Shown here piece by piece: positions 27,101-42,552 of a DNA stretch of 64,000 nt. The translations under genes were made by a program, and so were the position numbers. This DNA is from Sycobia sp. Sy_11. Taxonomy: Eukaryota; Arthropoda; Insecta; Hymenoptera; Epichrysomallidae. Every line of letters begins with the position of its first letter. Positions within the stretch are counted from its first letter, which is position 1. A model generated the notes under the pieces. The model searched no databases. It saw only the letters and a program-made list of their open reading frames with translations, and was not told where the DNA came from. The stretch covers positions 1,267,501 to 1,331,500 of the forward strand of contig JACCIC010000121.1 in NCBI GenBank assembly GCA_018907035.1. The letters are read 5' to 3'.

Positions 27101-30100
27101 TTTTGATCCATACAGTTGTATTTGTTGTATATACAGTTCTGTATATATATATTTGAACAGAAAATTTTCGACTTTTTTCATTTCCAAGATAGAAAAAGAA
27201 GCATTGAAAGTTTATTATTATTTAAAATTTTGAAATTAACCTTGAAATATTTTCCAAACTATTGTGAAGTAGACTTCTTTTGATCCTATATAAATTTTAA
27301 CCCCAAACTAAATAGTAATAGAAAAGTCTCTTAACTACTTAAATAATTTCAATCAATATTCAGTTATTTAGTAAAAACAAATTTAATCTATAAATATTGT
27401 AAAGCAATGATTATTTGAGTATATAAAAGAAACAGAGCCATAAATATATTGTATTATATCAAGTTTCTTAGCGTCTTTTTAATAAATGAATTATATTAAA
27501 ATATATACCTTATAATCATTCATTAAAGAAGAATTTTCGGATAACGTAGTCAGTATTATTGATATACGAATTCATTTTATATAATATTAAAAGCTGTTTT
27601 TTATATACGGAAATTATCATTGCTTTACAAAATTTCTACGTTAAATTTCTAATTTAATGTATAAATATTGAACTTTCTAAATACATAATTTTCTAAAATA
27701 GATTAAATCATCATCTAAATCATTATTTAAAAATTTGTTTAAAAACTTGTTATTATTTATTAACAATTATATCATCAACTAAACCGGTTCAACGTGATTT
27801 CAAAATTAATAAACATGTAAAACTTATCTGTAGATAATAGAAAGTTTTATATAAATTTGTAGAGACGGTATAACTATCTAATTTATCTGAAAATAATAAT
27901 TAATAAAGAAATTATTAAATGTTGTAAATTGCTAAAGATTAGTAATACTGAAATAATAAATCTTGACGTATACTACGCCGATTTAACATGACTTTTTAAA
28001 GATTTGAAATCGCTCCTTTCAGGAGTAAGAATAAAAAAAGTGGAAAATAGTAATTTTTCAAATTCCCTGTACGGAAAATTCTGAATAAATAACGTTTCTT
28101 ACCTCTTCGTCAGTCCGCTGCATGATAGAATAGGAACTTCGTTCGATAGAGACGCCAAGGAGTAGAACCTCCGTCCGGGAAAGGTCTGTTGCAAGAAAAC
28201 AGATGTAAAATTAACAGTTATCGAGAGTCTTTCAATAATCGTCGGCTCACCCCCCTCCCGCTCGCTCCCACTCTCAAGACCTTTCAAATTCAAACTCATG
28301 GGAACGATAATCAGGTGGTCGAAGATTTGATTCGAGCGCTCCATATATATATATATAATATTGGAAAAAAGTTTCACACCTTCAATGGCAGTATAATTAA
28401 TAGTTGTTTAATTGATATCCGATGCAAGTCACTGGCAGCAATGTTGAAGGGCATTGACGAACTTTCGATCAGTGACTGATTAATATTCTCCGTATCTCCG
28501 GAAACTCTATTACCCCCCACAATTGCAGGCTCAATTGGTATCGGAAAGATTAATGCACTATTATAGAGGGCGCGAGTATATACTCGAGATGACGTGCGTG
28601 TACGTGAAATTTTATTAATAAAATATTGAATTTAATATTAAATATTCTGATGTAATTTTCTTTTGTGTAAATTTGTGTTGTAATTTTTTGATCTTTTACT
28701 CTCATCAAGCGAATAAATATTTTTATCGGCGGTCTTACGATCTTTTTAACAAACTAATGTAATTATAATGGCATGCCAGGCCACTGAAATGCATAATTAC
28801 TCCCTGTAGAATCTAAAATATAAAACCTGAACTATTCAAATCAAAATGAAGTTGTTTGTAATAAGTGACCATCTGATTATCCCTTTATCAAAGAATTCTT
28901 CATCTTCGACTCTTTTTAGGAAACGAAAGATAAATCTATTATTAAATTTATTAAGCCTCGACAGGGCTATATTTTAAAATAAAAAATTTACTTACGTTGA
29001 CTGTTCTATACTAGTCAATTAATATTTTTATAAAAATATATAATTATGATGACGGTCAGAATGCTTGTATGTAGAACAATTTTGTTGGAAGGAAGGGGGA
29101 GGGCATTCAGATTATTCTTCACTAACAATATTAATTTTAATTTTTTTGTAAATCAAATTCCACGGGGCTGATTGTAAATAAGAACAATCTGATCGTAATT
29201 ATATTAATTATATTATATTAGTTTATTGGCAAGACCGAAAACTGGATAAATGTATTAGCGTATTGTAAAAAAGTCAACATAAGTATGTTTTTTATTATGC
29301 CTATGAAGCACAGTCCTTATAAGCAGTGAGTTAATTAAAAGTAGCAATATGGTTTGTTTTTTAAAAAAATATTTGTTTAGTAGAGTAGTGACTGCGCCAG
29401 AGATTTTGGTAAGCTACTACCGTCGATCACGAAGAATTTGTCTGTATACAAATTTTTAGACTAACTACTTGTTTCAGCTAATGTATTTCATATATACATT
29501 ATGTATTCTCGCTACCTCCTTCTTCTTCCAACAAATTATTATAAAAGATTCTTTGTAATTTGTGAAGATGTTTGAAAATTATGAAAGCCGTGAATTTATA
29601 GTTTCTAAGAAAATTTTAGTTCGTTTCTTAGAAGTCATTATAATTTTGAAATCACTGAAAAAGTAAAAAGTAAGCGCGTAAGAATGAATTAATACGTAGC
29701 TATGAAATTTGTAGCTGAAAATTGATGCAAATTTCATTTTTATCGACTAGTCATTTGAGACGCAAATAAAAGATGTATCCAAGATTCTGATGGACAAAGA
29801 GAACCTGATTAATCAAAAGTAGCTTGGAAATTCCAGATTATTTTATTCTCGAAAAAGCAATTTTCGAAAATGTTGTATGATTCTTTTACCAATCTTACCG
29901 GTTTAACCCCCCCCCCCCCAAGTTCACTTATAGTTTTCTTTCGTTCTTCTTATTTTGTTCCAAAATTGCGTGGGTCCCTTTATTATTTTTTTTCCAGAAG
30001 TTGCTCAAGTTGTAAGTCTGATTAAAAGGAAAAGCAAACAACTCTCGTTTTTTCAATTCCGTACGACAGAAATGGGAACCATTGCGTAATCTCGAATTGC

Positions 30101-33100
30101 TGAAAAAAGCGATAAAAGCATACAGGTGTAACATTACCATGTGCTCGTAGATCTCGTCGGCGATGACGGGCACGTAATACTTGGCCGCTACGTCTAGGAC
30201 GTCGAGCAGGTGCTCCCGGCTAAAAACCGAACCGCAGGGGTTCGAAGGATTGTTAACGAGAATCGCCGCCGTGGACTCGTCGATCTGCGCTTCCAAGTCG
30301 TCGAGATCAATCTCCCAGCCAAGCTCGGGCTGTAAAAATAAAGAATCGATGCGTTCGCCCGTGAACAATGGTTGGTCATATCTATCTATATATACTTACG
30401 CGAAGCTTGTAGGAGCGAACAACGACTCCGAGGCCCTCGGCCAGCGTTCGGTAAATGGAGAAGCCCGGCCTTGGTATCAGGATATTCTGACCCTCGCGGG
30501 CCAACGCCGTAATGCAGAGGTCGAGTGCACAGGAGCAACCGCTGCACAGCACCACGTCCTATGGGGAAGTATTTGTAATGTACATTATTTATTCTGGGGG
30601 AGCAGGAATTTCCCAATTGAAAACTGTGCGCTCTTTTTGTTTACTTTGTTTGTTTTTTCTTGAAAATAAGGCTTTCCGCCTTTGCCAGGACGATTTCGTA
30701 AATGTCCTTGGGATTCTTTATTAAAACTGATAGGAATTTCAAACAGGGCCAAGCCGCGGTGAATTTAAATCTATATTTCCGATCAAGACAATAATTAAGC
30801 TTTCACGTGCTTTTGTCCTACGGCTTCGTTAATTTGCATGTTATCGTGAACATTTTATAAATTTGTACGTATTTATGACTGTCGTGATAAGCACGAATTT
30901 TACCAATCATGAAAATCTTTATATATGCATATCTAAACGTACATCATTTACTGTATAGATATTTTACGTATAAAAATATAACAATCAATTTAAAATTTCT
31001 AGCAAGACATATTATTTTAAAAATTACTCTTTGAAAACTTCAGAGCTTTTATATGGCACTTTTAAATAATTATTATGTTCTATTTTAATAATTTCCAATA
31101 TTATATCATACATTTCATTTTGACATTAGATGTTAGAATGATTCAAATTTCATCATAAATCTTCACATCATATTGTCAATTGCAGCCTATGTTTAATAAG
31201 TATATATGCTTTTTAAAAAAATAATGTAGATATAGTTATTTAATAAAAAAAATATGTATTTTGATTAATAATTGTTAGCTTTCAAACAAGTTATTTATTA
31301 AAAAATTTATTGTTCAGTTTATCAAGAGTTCATTATATTACTTCTATTATAATTATACTATGTTCATTATATTACCTAAAGTTAAAAACTTTTTAAAAAA
31401 TTTTAAACGCTACATAATAAAATATGAAGTAACAAATTTCCGATAATTGTATGTTGCGCGAATGAAATCATGTCATATCATAATGTGCCTGTTCCTTGTG
31501 CCATCAAGTGACATTCGCTCAAGAATAACAAATTATAAAATTGTGTATGCCGTTTCATGTTTTTGTATTGATGCTGAATCATGTCCATTACTTCTAGAAA
31601 CTTATAGTAAATACTTGGAAGGTAGATTTCAGTGACGATTTTGGTATTTTCAAACAAACTGTTGCTAAGCAGCTGCGATAAGTGGGAAGAATTTAGAAGG
31701 TCGTTGTGTGGATGCCAAATACGTTAAATAAAAACTAACTCAAAAGAAAGTCCTCTTTGTATCTTGTAGATACAGGTAATGGGAATGAATTAATTTTGTT
31801 AATTAGAAAGTTTCAAGCGCAGCAAATTTCTAATGGATCAAATTTTGATACAGAGTCTTAGAATTGATAAAAATATATTACATATTAGATACTCTTCGAT
31901 CTGTACACTCATATCGCAGATCATGCGTAAGCCTGTAAAGGTGATATTTGAAAAATATGAATATAATAGAGATTTATGAGATGACTGTCATGTTTACATG
32001 AGCAGTTTGCATTTATCTATTAATTATGGGGTTACCGAGTCACCGTTAAATGGTATATCAGGGGGGGTTTCTTTGAGTAGTAGGCCCATAAATTGTCTCT
32101 AGTTCAGGATTGGAAGCATTTGGAGCATAGGGTGATATAATGTGAAATTCAAATATAATTGTTATCGATTAAGTTGTTTTGTTTGCAGGTATTATATTGA
32201 GCTCTAAAATACCCTACATGCCTTTGACGAGTGAAGCTGAGCGATCATCTTTTAGGATTCTTGATAATAATTTTCGATGCATGCCTTTTATATTTTGAAT
32301 TAGTGATCAATAAGTAAACTATGGTCAGACCTGTATTCTCGGATACTTCTGGAAGTCATCATTGAGAACTTACAATGAATCTTTCACACACGTATTTTGC
32401 TTTTGTTTCTAAAATGCATTGTAATAGTTCGAATAAGTAAACACAAAATAAATTGATCCATAATAAAGAATTGTGTTATTCGGAAAGAAAGTTCAGATGA
32501 AATTTCAGAAACTTCCATGGCGATGATTTTAAAGAATACGTATCATTGGCGACCTGGATGATGAAAAATTAAACTGATACATTCTATCATTGATAATAGA
32601 CGTCTGTGAGATTTAGCTTTACAGAACTTCAAGATAAAGTTGAAAATAGATTTTTCAAACTATTTTTCAAACTACTTTTTTGAGCCGATATTTTGGATTT
32701 CCAGTTCTTTAAAGGTTAAGATATATTCAGAATCATTATCTATACCCATAAATATTTTATTAATAGCGATTAATATACATAATCTAGATATATTGTTGCA
32801 TCGCTTATTGGGGTGCTTTTGTTAAAAAATAGCAATCTTCGAGAATTTTCTTCCGAATTCCACGAAACACTATAGAAAGTAGTCTTGTAAAGTTTGCATG
32901 CGAATCCTTAGAAATTTTCGGTGTATTATTGTTATTAACATGATCGAATAATAAAAGAATTTGCACTTTTTGCATATATAATAAACATAATTAATTTAAT
33001 TATGTATCAATATATATTGTTTAAACTTTTTAATTTTCTTTAGCTGCGATTTTGTATCATAATTATTTCTGAAATGTAATATACCGTGTTGGAAAAGGTT

Positions 33101-36100
33101 TTACTCTAATTAAAAATTTCAGCTTAATACGGTTCTAATAATGTTAATTATTTTTTAGAATTAATTTTAGAATTAAATTTCATATTGATAAAAATATATA
33201 TTGGTTTCATACACATAGATTTTTGTTTGTTATTATTAATTATTAAATCTTCATTAAAGGTCAAATTAATTCGAATGACGAAAAGTACTGCTTACGCCGA
33301 CAATTTCTCCAGTGCCAATTGGTGAAACCGATAAATTTAAAATAAGGAAGGTCGCCGTCATAGAACACATTAGGTGGTAAGTAACAAAAATATCGAATAG
33401 TCCATATTATACATGCATACACGCAAAAAAATACCCAAGGAATGTATTTACGCGCCGTGCAAAACTTTCAGAGTTCCGCCTAGGAGGTCGCGTAAAAAGA
33501 CGCCCTCCCCTCTTGCCTCTACCTTTGTCTAAAAAGCTTCCCGCGGCGATTTTAAGAGCTATATAAACGGGTGAAGCTCCGCCCGCGCGCGCGAAGGGGT
33601 CTCCCGCACGGTCGGGGTGTCTCCGCTGCACCTCGTTACACCGTATAGGCGGCGGAGGGGACGGAGTTAATATGCACTGGTAATACCTTCGCTCCTTGCG
33701 ATTCCGTTGATTACCCCCTTACTCTTAGCACCAGCTGCAGCATGAACCTGCAATAATGCTTATTTAAATGCTTAGACGAACTTTTATCGCTATGCTCGTT
33801 TAGCAAGCGTCCTCGCTTTATTTTTATATCCCTTTTTAGATTAACCGAAACGGTGTCCCTTGAGTTTTTTTTATTTAGACTTCGATATTCACGACACTCG
33901 CTCGACATGATATGTTTTGTGTTCGAGGCTAATGTTGATTGATATTGATCGCAAATCTGATTAATAATTTGCACTTCTTAATTTTGCTTCGATAAATAAT
34001 GTTAAAAGATATTCGCGGAAGATCCGTTGTAAAATTATTGCAGAATTCCATCTAATTTCAAATTGATTACAAATGTTTCACCGCATTTTAATTCTTTCTA
34101 TATATATGACAGTGAATCCTGTTAAATTTTCACCATTTCAACCGATCTAGAATTGTTTTGAATTATTTTTTTTGACCTCATTTAGTTTCGTAATGGTTTA
34201 TTACAGAAAGTCCAAGGATTTTTCAATATGCGTCAGTCGAGTTTTACTTAAGCAGTACCTATCGATGCAAAAGTAGTCAAAGTGATTTTTATTTGCGCTT
34301 GACTAATGCAATAATATTCGAAATTTGTTCTCTTCATCTCTTCATACAGGGATACAAGGTATAGTACAGGAAACTGTAACCCTGAATAAACTTTACAGGA
34401 TCACATTATTCAAGAAAGAATTTTAACAAACTTTTTTAGCGTTCGTTAAAAAAATAATTGTGAAACTGAACTTTGGTCCTCAGATCATCACCGAATGTTG
34501 CGTAAAGGTCAATCTCTATATTACCCAGGATTTGGAAAAAACGGAAAATTATACCCTATATGCCTATGTTTATCCAATGTATCATGTATATTGTCTTCTC
34601 CAATGCCTGTTAAATCTCCTAAGGTCGTGGAAAAGTCAATCATGCATTTTTTATTCATTGATACCACAAAGATATCACAAAGTTAATGTTTAGTCACAAA
34701 TGATGTTGATAAGAATTGTTTGACTTCAGAAAAATTAGAAGCATGGTCCTAGAAGCATGGTCTGAAGAAAAAGATTTTAAGATGACATTAAAAAATGAGT
34801 TAGGGCTCAAAGTCAAGGTTTTCCGTCCATTTTTTCAACGAAACCCCACAACTTTTGTATGAACATTTTCTAATAACGTGCTCCTAGAGGATTACAGACA
34901 CAAATATCGTTACTTTTTTGCTTCCTGTGTTATTTATTGCTTGTTTTCAGTTTAAGATATGTGTTCTAGTATAAATAAAAACTCTATTTATAATAGTTTG
35001 AGGTTAGATTAAACGCAGTGTTAGCTAGTGTTAATATATTATTTCAGTATGTTTAGTATTTATTACTTTTTAAAAAGCTACAAAAATCTTGATCGAAAAA
35101 AGTATTTCCTTTTCTATTAGAGCTCAACCCTTTAAATAATGCAACTAATTTAGTATATGTACAAGAAATACCTAATTGACATTCACATTATTCCTTTATA
35201 CTTACTTTGGGATCAACTTTAACATATTCGTTTGAACTATATTCGGCCACGGCTCGCCTCGCTGACTCATACCCTAAAATTAAAGGAGAGGACAATAAAC
35301 AATTTTTTTATATTAACCTTATTCTAACGCTCATATTTAAGCAAACGAAAAGATTTTACAATATCTATATATGCTATAAAATTTTAGTTCATCGAATCGA
35401 ATCAGTGGTATCACTCATTAAAATAGGCTCGGATTTCATGAGAATTTTGTAATTATAAATGAAATCTTCCTTTCATCCTTAGCATTAAAACATTCAAATA
35501 AACAAATGAACATGAAATTTCTTTCTTAAACTCAATTCAATCCTAACATGAGAATTAAAGTAAGGCTTCTCTAACAACAAACGAAAAGAAATAATGAAAA
35601 GCAGGAGCTTGTCACCCCTTGTAACTTACCGGTACTGGGTGCGTAACCATTGTACAATTGAGATTCAACGCTCTCTTGTACAGCTTCGATTACCTCCTTG
35701 GCCGGTTTCAAGTTTCCAAAGGTTGTGGGGTCACCTTAAAAATATAAAATGCACGTGGTATCCGTTAAATTTTGCCATTCACGTCAGTGATGAATAATGA
35801 AACGTGCCGCGAGAATTTTTATATTTTCATCTTATTGATTTCCCATTAAAAGGTAAATTAAAGCGTGCCCTCTTGAGATATTGATTGTTAAGTTACGAGT
35901 GTATGGATAAAGTGATTTATTACAGTGCGAGCTCCGGGTTAGTCTGACTTATGCCAGCAAAGGTCATGATTTGAAATATAATACATTATTTCATTATTAT
36001 TGAAAGTTAAGCGTGCTGAGTAAAATCCGAATAAATTTTTAATCTTCATAAAATTTAGTCGAAACACCTGTACATCTTCATTCTTTTCTAATTGTAAAAA

Positions 36101-39100
36101 TTATAATAGTTATACATAGTTGAATATTAATACCAATATCCAATATGATATGAATATATTTAAAATAATTTATTCTGAATTAATCGATTCTACTATATAT
36201 AACCTGCTAGAAATACCCATTATGATTATGAAAAATTTTTGTGAGAGAACAGCGTGAAACGAGCAAAACAAAAATTCTATCTTATTTTATTTAAATCTCT
36301 AAAAAAATACAGTAATTTATGTGTATTTTAACAATTAAATAGCATGAATTAATTAGAATAGAACCTTAGATTAAAAGAATTGTTCCAAATATGATATCGA
36401 TCATCGTGATACAGTATCAAAACAAGATCGGCGACTATATTTTACAATCAAGTGTCCATTTGATCAAATAATTTTCGATTGAATGTCTTGTCTTTTTGGT
36501 TTAACTGATTTTGTCAAGCGTACTTTAGCTAAATTATTTTTGATCAATTATCCGTAAATCCAATTTAATACGTAGGAATTCACTTTGAAAGTTAGAAAAA
36601 ATTTCAAGCGGATAGTTTTTAGTTAACAATTTCGCGCAAATTAACTGTTTTTTTTCTTCAAATGCATTTTCTGTAAAACTATTTTTTTACACTAATATGT
36701 GTTTGTACACAAATAAAACAAAACATTAATTTTAATTAATCTAAATTATTGCAAGAAATATATACATTTTTAATATCTACTCATGGAGAATCTTGGTTAA
36801 TCTAATGATACTTGCATCAAGCAAATGTAACAATATGTTAATTATTGGAGAAAAAATTCTGGTCAAAAGTACATAATTATCATTGTCAAATGTCGAAAGA
36901 AAAGTCATTAAAATAAGTGGATAGAAAAATAACAGAAAATGAAAGTCAAATATGTTGTTTTAGAAAACAATACGTTATAATGATTCATCATTTGTCGCAT
37001 TATTTTTCAACTAATACAAGTTTCGTGATACTGTTGTTTTTTTAGTTTCTTGATGTTTCTGAAGATAATCAATTTACGAACGATGATTTTTGTGATTGGA
37101 AGCATGCTAATGAGCGTACTACAACATCAAACATTAAACGCTCATTTAAAAATGTTAATTCATTTTAATTCTCTTCCAATACAATCTGGTCGTATCGTTA
37201 AAGAGCCTGGAGAGCAGGTTAAATCTCCTTATCGGTATTGGCATACAGTTTTAACGTGTGTCATAGATGTAATGTACAATTCATAATTGGAACTAAAAAA
37301 ATGTATGGTTTTCTGCAGCAATTTTCAGCTGAATCTTACTTGTTAAAGGGCTGAATTCAAAGAAAAAATATCAGCAGAATATGTGTTCATCGGAGAATTG
37401 AAGGTGCTCGATCGCGTAATGCCACAGAGGGTAATAAAGCATTTATGATGAATTCTGGATCAAGGAAAAAAGTCTCATTTGATATTTCTGAATATAATGA
37501 GGTTGATTCATAAACACTCTTCTAAAGATCCGCGATTTTATAAGATAAGTGTATTAACTGCAAACTAGTATGCCGGCTTTGTTTTGAAAGTATATTCTAT
37601 AAAATCCCAATAATACTAAAAGGGCAAATTTTACCGTTGTATTGGATCGTAGAAGTCCTTTAAAAAATTGAATAAATGTTAATTTGTTAAGCATACTGTT
37701 AAGAATATTACACAACTATAACTAAAGTTGTTCCCACCCGAATAATTTCCTTTATTTCGATATCTTCCTATAATTGATACGTTTATGATACGATTGATAC
37801 GTAATGTAATAGCTAATTTATAAATTTATATAATAGTGATAAAGATATAGTTGTAGAATTATATTTCCTTGTATACTTGAGCAATATTGTAAATTAAGAT
37901 CAATATAATACGCAAATTAAATACGATGAACAAATTAAATACGTGGTCCAATTCATTTATTTTTCCCTTTTTATTTATACTGGAACGTTATTTTTGATGC
38001 TGCAAAGATTCTTCACAATGTGTCTTACTAATTTTGTAAATATAGTTTATGATCCATAGAAACGAAATATACGATACATTAAAGTATGCATTTGGAATTT
38101 ATTAAAATACAAATATATAAATATTCATTAAAATTCGTCTCACAAACTGTACGAAATAGACACTTTCAGACAGAACAAATTAAAATAGTATATATGAAAT
38201 AAATAATAAGCTATTAGGTGCTGGATTGCAATCCGACAGTTCTAGTCAATCTTTCATTAAACCAGAAATAACAATACTCTAGAAATTTCATTGAATATGC
38301 CAAAATCTGTATCGAATAAAATGTTTTGGTAAGGACTTTTTTCACCTACAAACTGTTTGCATCAAATATTACCGATGACAAAAAGTGAATGGTTATGTGC
38401 ATACAAAGGACAGAAAGTCGGATTAAGCCAGAGAACTATCCACAGCAGTGGTCAAACTAAATATCCACGAATCGAAGCTCCTGCTCTGTATTTTGAGAGA
38501 TTCGAGAAGTGCCATTTATTATGAACTAATAAAAGTGCATGAGAACGATATTCGAGATCTTGATCGGCTGAAACCTATCCGCTTGAGCCAATACACTCCA
38601 ATACAATAAAGTCATGTTTCTTAAGGACAACGCTCGCCAACATGTTGTGAAACTGGTGAACACATACATAGAAACAGTGAAATAAGAAGTGCTATCAATC
38701 CCCATATATGTCTTCTATATTGCTTCTATATTCGACTATATTTGGTATTCCCCATATATTGCTTCTAGAACACTGAGAAAAATGTTTCACGAAAATTTAC
38801 TAAACTTTATATAGAAAGACACGCTTGAATTATGAGAAACTTTATTATACTTTTATTAATAATTGTTATACTAATATTAATTCTTAAAAAGAATTTTATT
38901 AAAAATTAGTGCATGTATATAGTAAACTCTCTCATATATCATATGTGTAATGTATAATTCACATAGTAATTTTTCGCGAAACATTTCTCACCCTGTAAAA
39001 GAATTTATTTCGATCGATGCGACTTATAATGTGTGTCAACAGAAATTCATACCTTATGAAAATGATATGGATCGTGTATTTCATCTAAATAGGAAGAATT

Positions 39101-39407
39101 CTTTCGACGCGATATTCGTTCGGGGAATGGAAGATAGTTAAAACTGGCAGAAACTTATGGATACTACTTGAATTAATGCATTTTTTAATGACCATCAGAA
39201 ATGAATAATATTTTCCATTCAAAGAAGCTATAGGAATTATTCCATAACACTTAAAACAGATCCACAAACTCGCTTGGATCTGCATTGGAGGTTGGTACAA
39301 AAAAATTCAAGCATTAACTCCACTCCAAATGTGAGACAACGAAGTCGCAATCTGCCCCAGCACCAAGTGCCCACCAATTAAGCTTCAAATTCTGGAACGC
39401 GAACATC

Positions 39408-39452
<45 letters not shown>

Positions 39453-39678
39453 TTAGGGGAGGGGAGCTACCCGACCAGCTAGTGAAAGGATACAAGGGTG
39501 CTTTTATGCAGATTCAGGGTTCGCGCGACGTGTTCCCCGCCGATGACCAATCAATAAGACCAACGACGTTGTCCGCTACACGATCCAGCGCGTTGAAATA
39601 TCCCAAAAGGGGTGCGCTTTTAATGCGCTACGCAAACAGACGCGCTTGTCCAAAAGAGAACGAAAGTCGGAACATAGA

Positions 39679-39725
<47 letters not shown>

Positions 39726-39729
39726 TATA

Positions 39730-39795
<66 letters not shown>

Positions 39796-41179
39796 AATAT
39801 ATATACATCTGCGGATTAACGTTTCGTTCAAGATTGACTTGTTAAATAGGGCCGCGCGACGGCTCCCTCTTTCAATATGCTCAACCTCCTATATTTATAC
39901 GTTGACTCAGAGGAGCTTTTTAGAGTTTAAACGCATTGTAATACCTCTCGTGATTTGCTCTATAGAGAAGTGCGACGTTCCCCCAGTTTCAAGGTCGATT
40001 ACTAAACGCTGGATTCTTATGTGCGGCATTCTTTATTATAAATTCGTTTGCGGTCGTACATATTTATTCGTACAAAAATTCAGATATATTTATATAGTTT
40101 ATTATTGGATTTTTATAATACAAATTTTTCATTATTTATCATCTGTAGTAGCTGAATATGTGTGTTTTGTGAAGATTTTACTAATATTTTTTTCGTACAA
40201 GTACCAAAATTGGGCTAATTCAAGGATAACTAAAAATGAGATTTTTGATTAAATACATTTTTCAAATAAACATGCGTATAATGGGCTGAATAATAGAACA
40301 TACATATTCATATTAATATTCATTATAAGCAATGCGAAAAAAAGTGAAAGTACCATAATGGACTCGAAAAACTCTGTCCTTATAATTAATCATAATGCTC
40401 TTCGTTATTCCGTTATTTATGAATGTTACACAGTCTGATTTCAATATCATCTGCAATTATTTCAGATTCGAAAAGGGGGATTATAAATAAGGACTGTCTG
40501 ACTGTCATTGTAATTATTTCAGTTTATGAACAAGAATGTAAGACCAATACCAATGTTTATGAGTTTTCATCTGCAAATTATCAAGATAATGTAAAATTTA
40601 ACATCATATGTATACTATTCTTAAATATAGTATGTCTCAAACTTCAGCATTGTGGAGTATACTTTAAAAGTTCTAGATGGATAAACTATGTTTCAGATTT
40701 ACATAAATAAATAGTAAAAAGAATTACTTGCTTGAAAATTAGTCATTTCTTGAATTCAAATAATATGTTAAATATTTAACTGGCGTTGCTAAATCGTCAA
40801 ATAATAACAGAGCTGCTAATTTTTTTTCTAAAATATGTTTTCCATTTGGTTTTATAAATTTTCGAACACGTTTTTGCATTTTGGAAATACAAGTATGCTT
40901 ATAAAAACTGGATTTGCATTGTAAATGCAAACAGTTTTATACTAAGTAAGGAAAAATAAATAGCTTAAGGATTCAAAAGCTTCAAAATGCCTTTTAAAAG
41001 TATAAATTGACCGATAAAATGTATGCAGAAACATATTCACAAGTTTGCAATCAAATCAAGCAAATTTCCATAAATCGCTCTATTAAATACTTTTTTACGA
41101 AAATTTATTCTTTTTGATTATCTGCGTATAAGCATAAAAAAGTCGATGCTTCATTTAAGGATTATTGTAGATGGCATCG

Positions 41180-41235
<56 letters not shown>

Positions 41236-41772
41236 GACTAAAATATTTATAATAATAATTTATAAAAATACTTGTAAATCTTAATATATGAATTTGATAG
41301 CTAAATTTTAGTTTTCTCCATAGATTCAAAAAATAGTAAATAACAATGAATTTCTTTACTTATACCGAAAAATCGCCAGCAAAATGAATTTCTACGAGCA
41401 AAGTAAATATGGTGTAACTGTATAAAATATTTTTTTTTGGAAACCAAATATAGTAGCTTTTCAATGTATGCAATTTCGTAAGTACTTCTGCCAAAGCAGG
41501 CAACGAAGACACGCGTATAATACTTAAATTAAAAAGGAAAGCTTCGTCTTAGCTAAATATTCCAATTTGATATATTTATAATAAATGGTAATTGGTCTGG
41601 TAAAGTTTGGTAATATTTTGAAAAATATTAAGTTTCACTATGGATTCTATAAATGAATACTAATCTATTAATGTATTATTGCATCATTACTATAGAATGA
41701 TACGTTATTACTGCACAAAGTGTAATTATTGGTTAAAAGTCTAATATCTACTAAAGCGATATTTCTGTAACG

Positions 41773-41835
<63 letters not shown>

Positions 41836-42495
41836 TTATATAACTTATTTTTAAAACAATAATATTCTATCAACAAGTATAACTATCGATTGCTATTGTT
41901 GTAGGAAATCAGTAAAAAATTAAACAATGCTCGTTTTGAGGTTCATTTTATTTTTTAATAACTTTTTCGCTTAAAGAAAGAGTTAGCATTAAGAAATATT
42001 ATGTGATCAATATTATAAGGATAATAAAAATTAAATCGCTCGGTCATTGATTTGGTTAAATAGCTTCAAACACCCGTTGTGCATACCTAAAAATTTCAAC
42101 GTGCTTTTGTTAAATTACTATTTCTCAGCGTAAATGATGACTTTTTAAAAGTTTATGAACTAATCCACGCAAAATTGTAGACAGGGACAAAATTGAAAAA
42201 GTTGATGCTGTAAGAATTCAGTATTTATAAAGTACTGGTTTATGCGTAAAATTTATTTATTTTCAGAAATCTATTCCCGCAGTACGAGTTCAGTGAGTTC
42301 ATATATTATGTGCTGAAATTCTTATAATACCGTTTCCAAATAAAGCGTGTCGATGAATCGCGTTATAGGAGACTTGATTTTATATTAGTTTGAAATATTT
42401 GTTCAGAGTATTTCACGACTATGAAAATATATCCAAAATTCCAAAATTTAGCCAACGGACATTAAGCAATAAAATATTAAGTAATAAACTTATAG

Positions 42496-42552
<57 letters not shown>

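Noticed and set aside
33407..33631. 74-codon minus frame in a GC-rich island
   Set aside because: Its first codon is GTG, it has no ATG or splice context, and it shows no domain.
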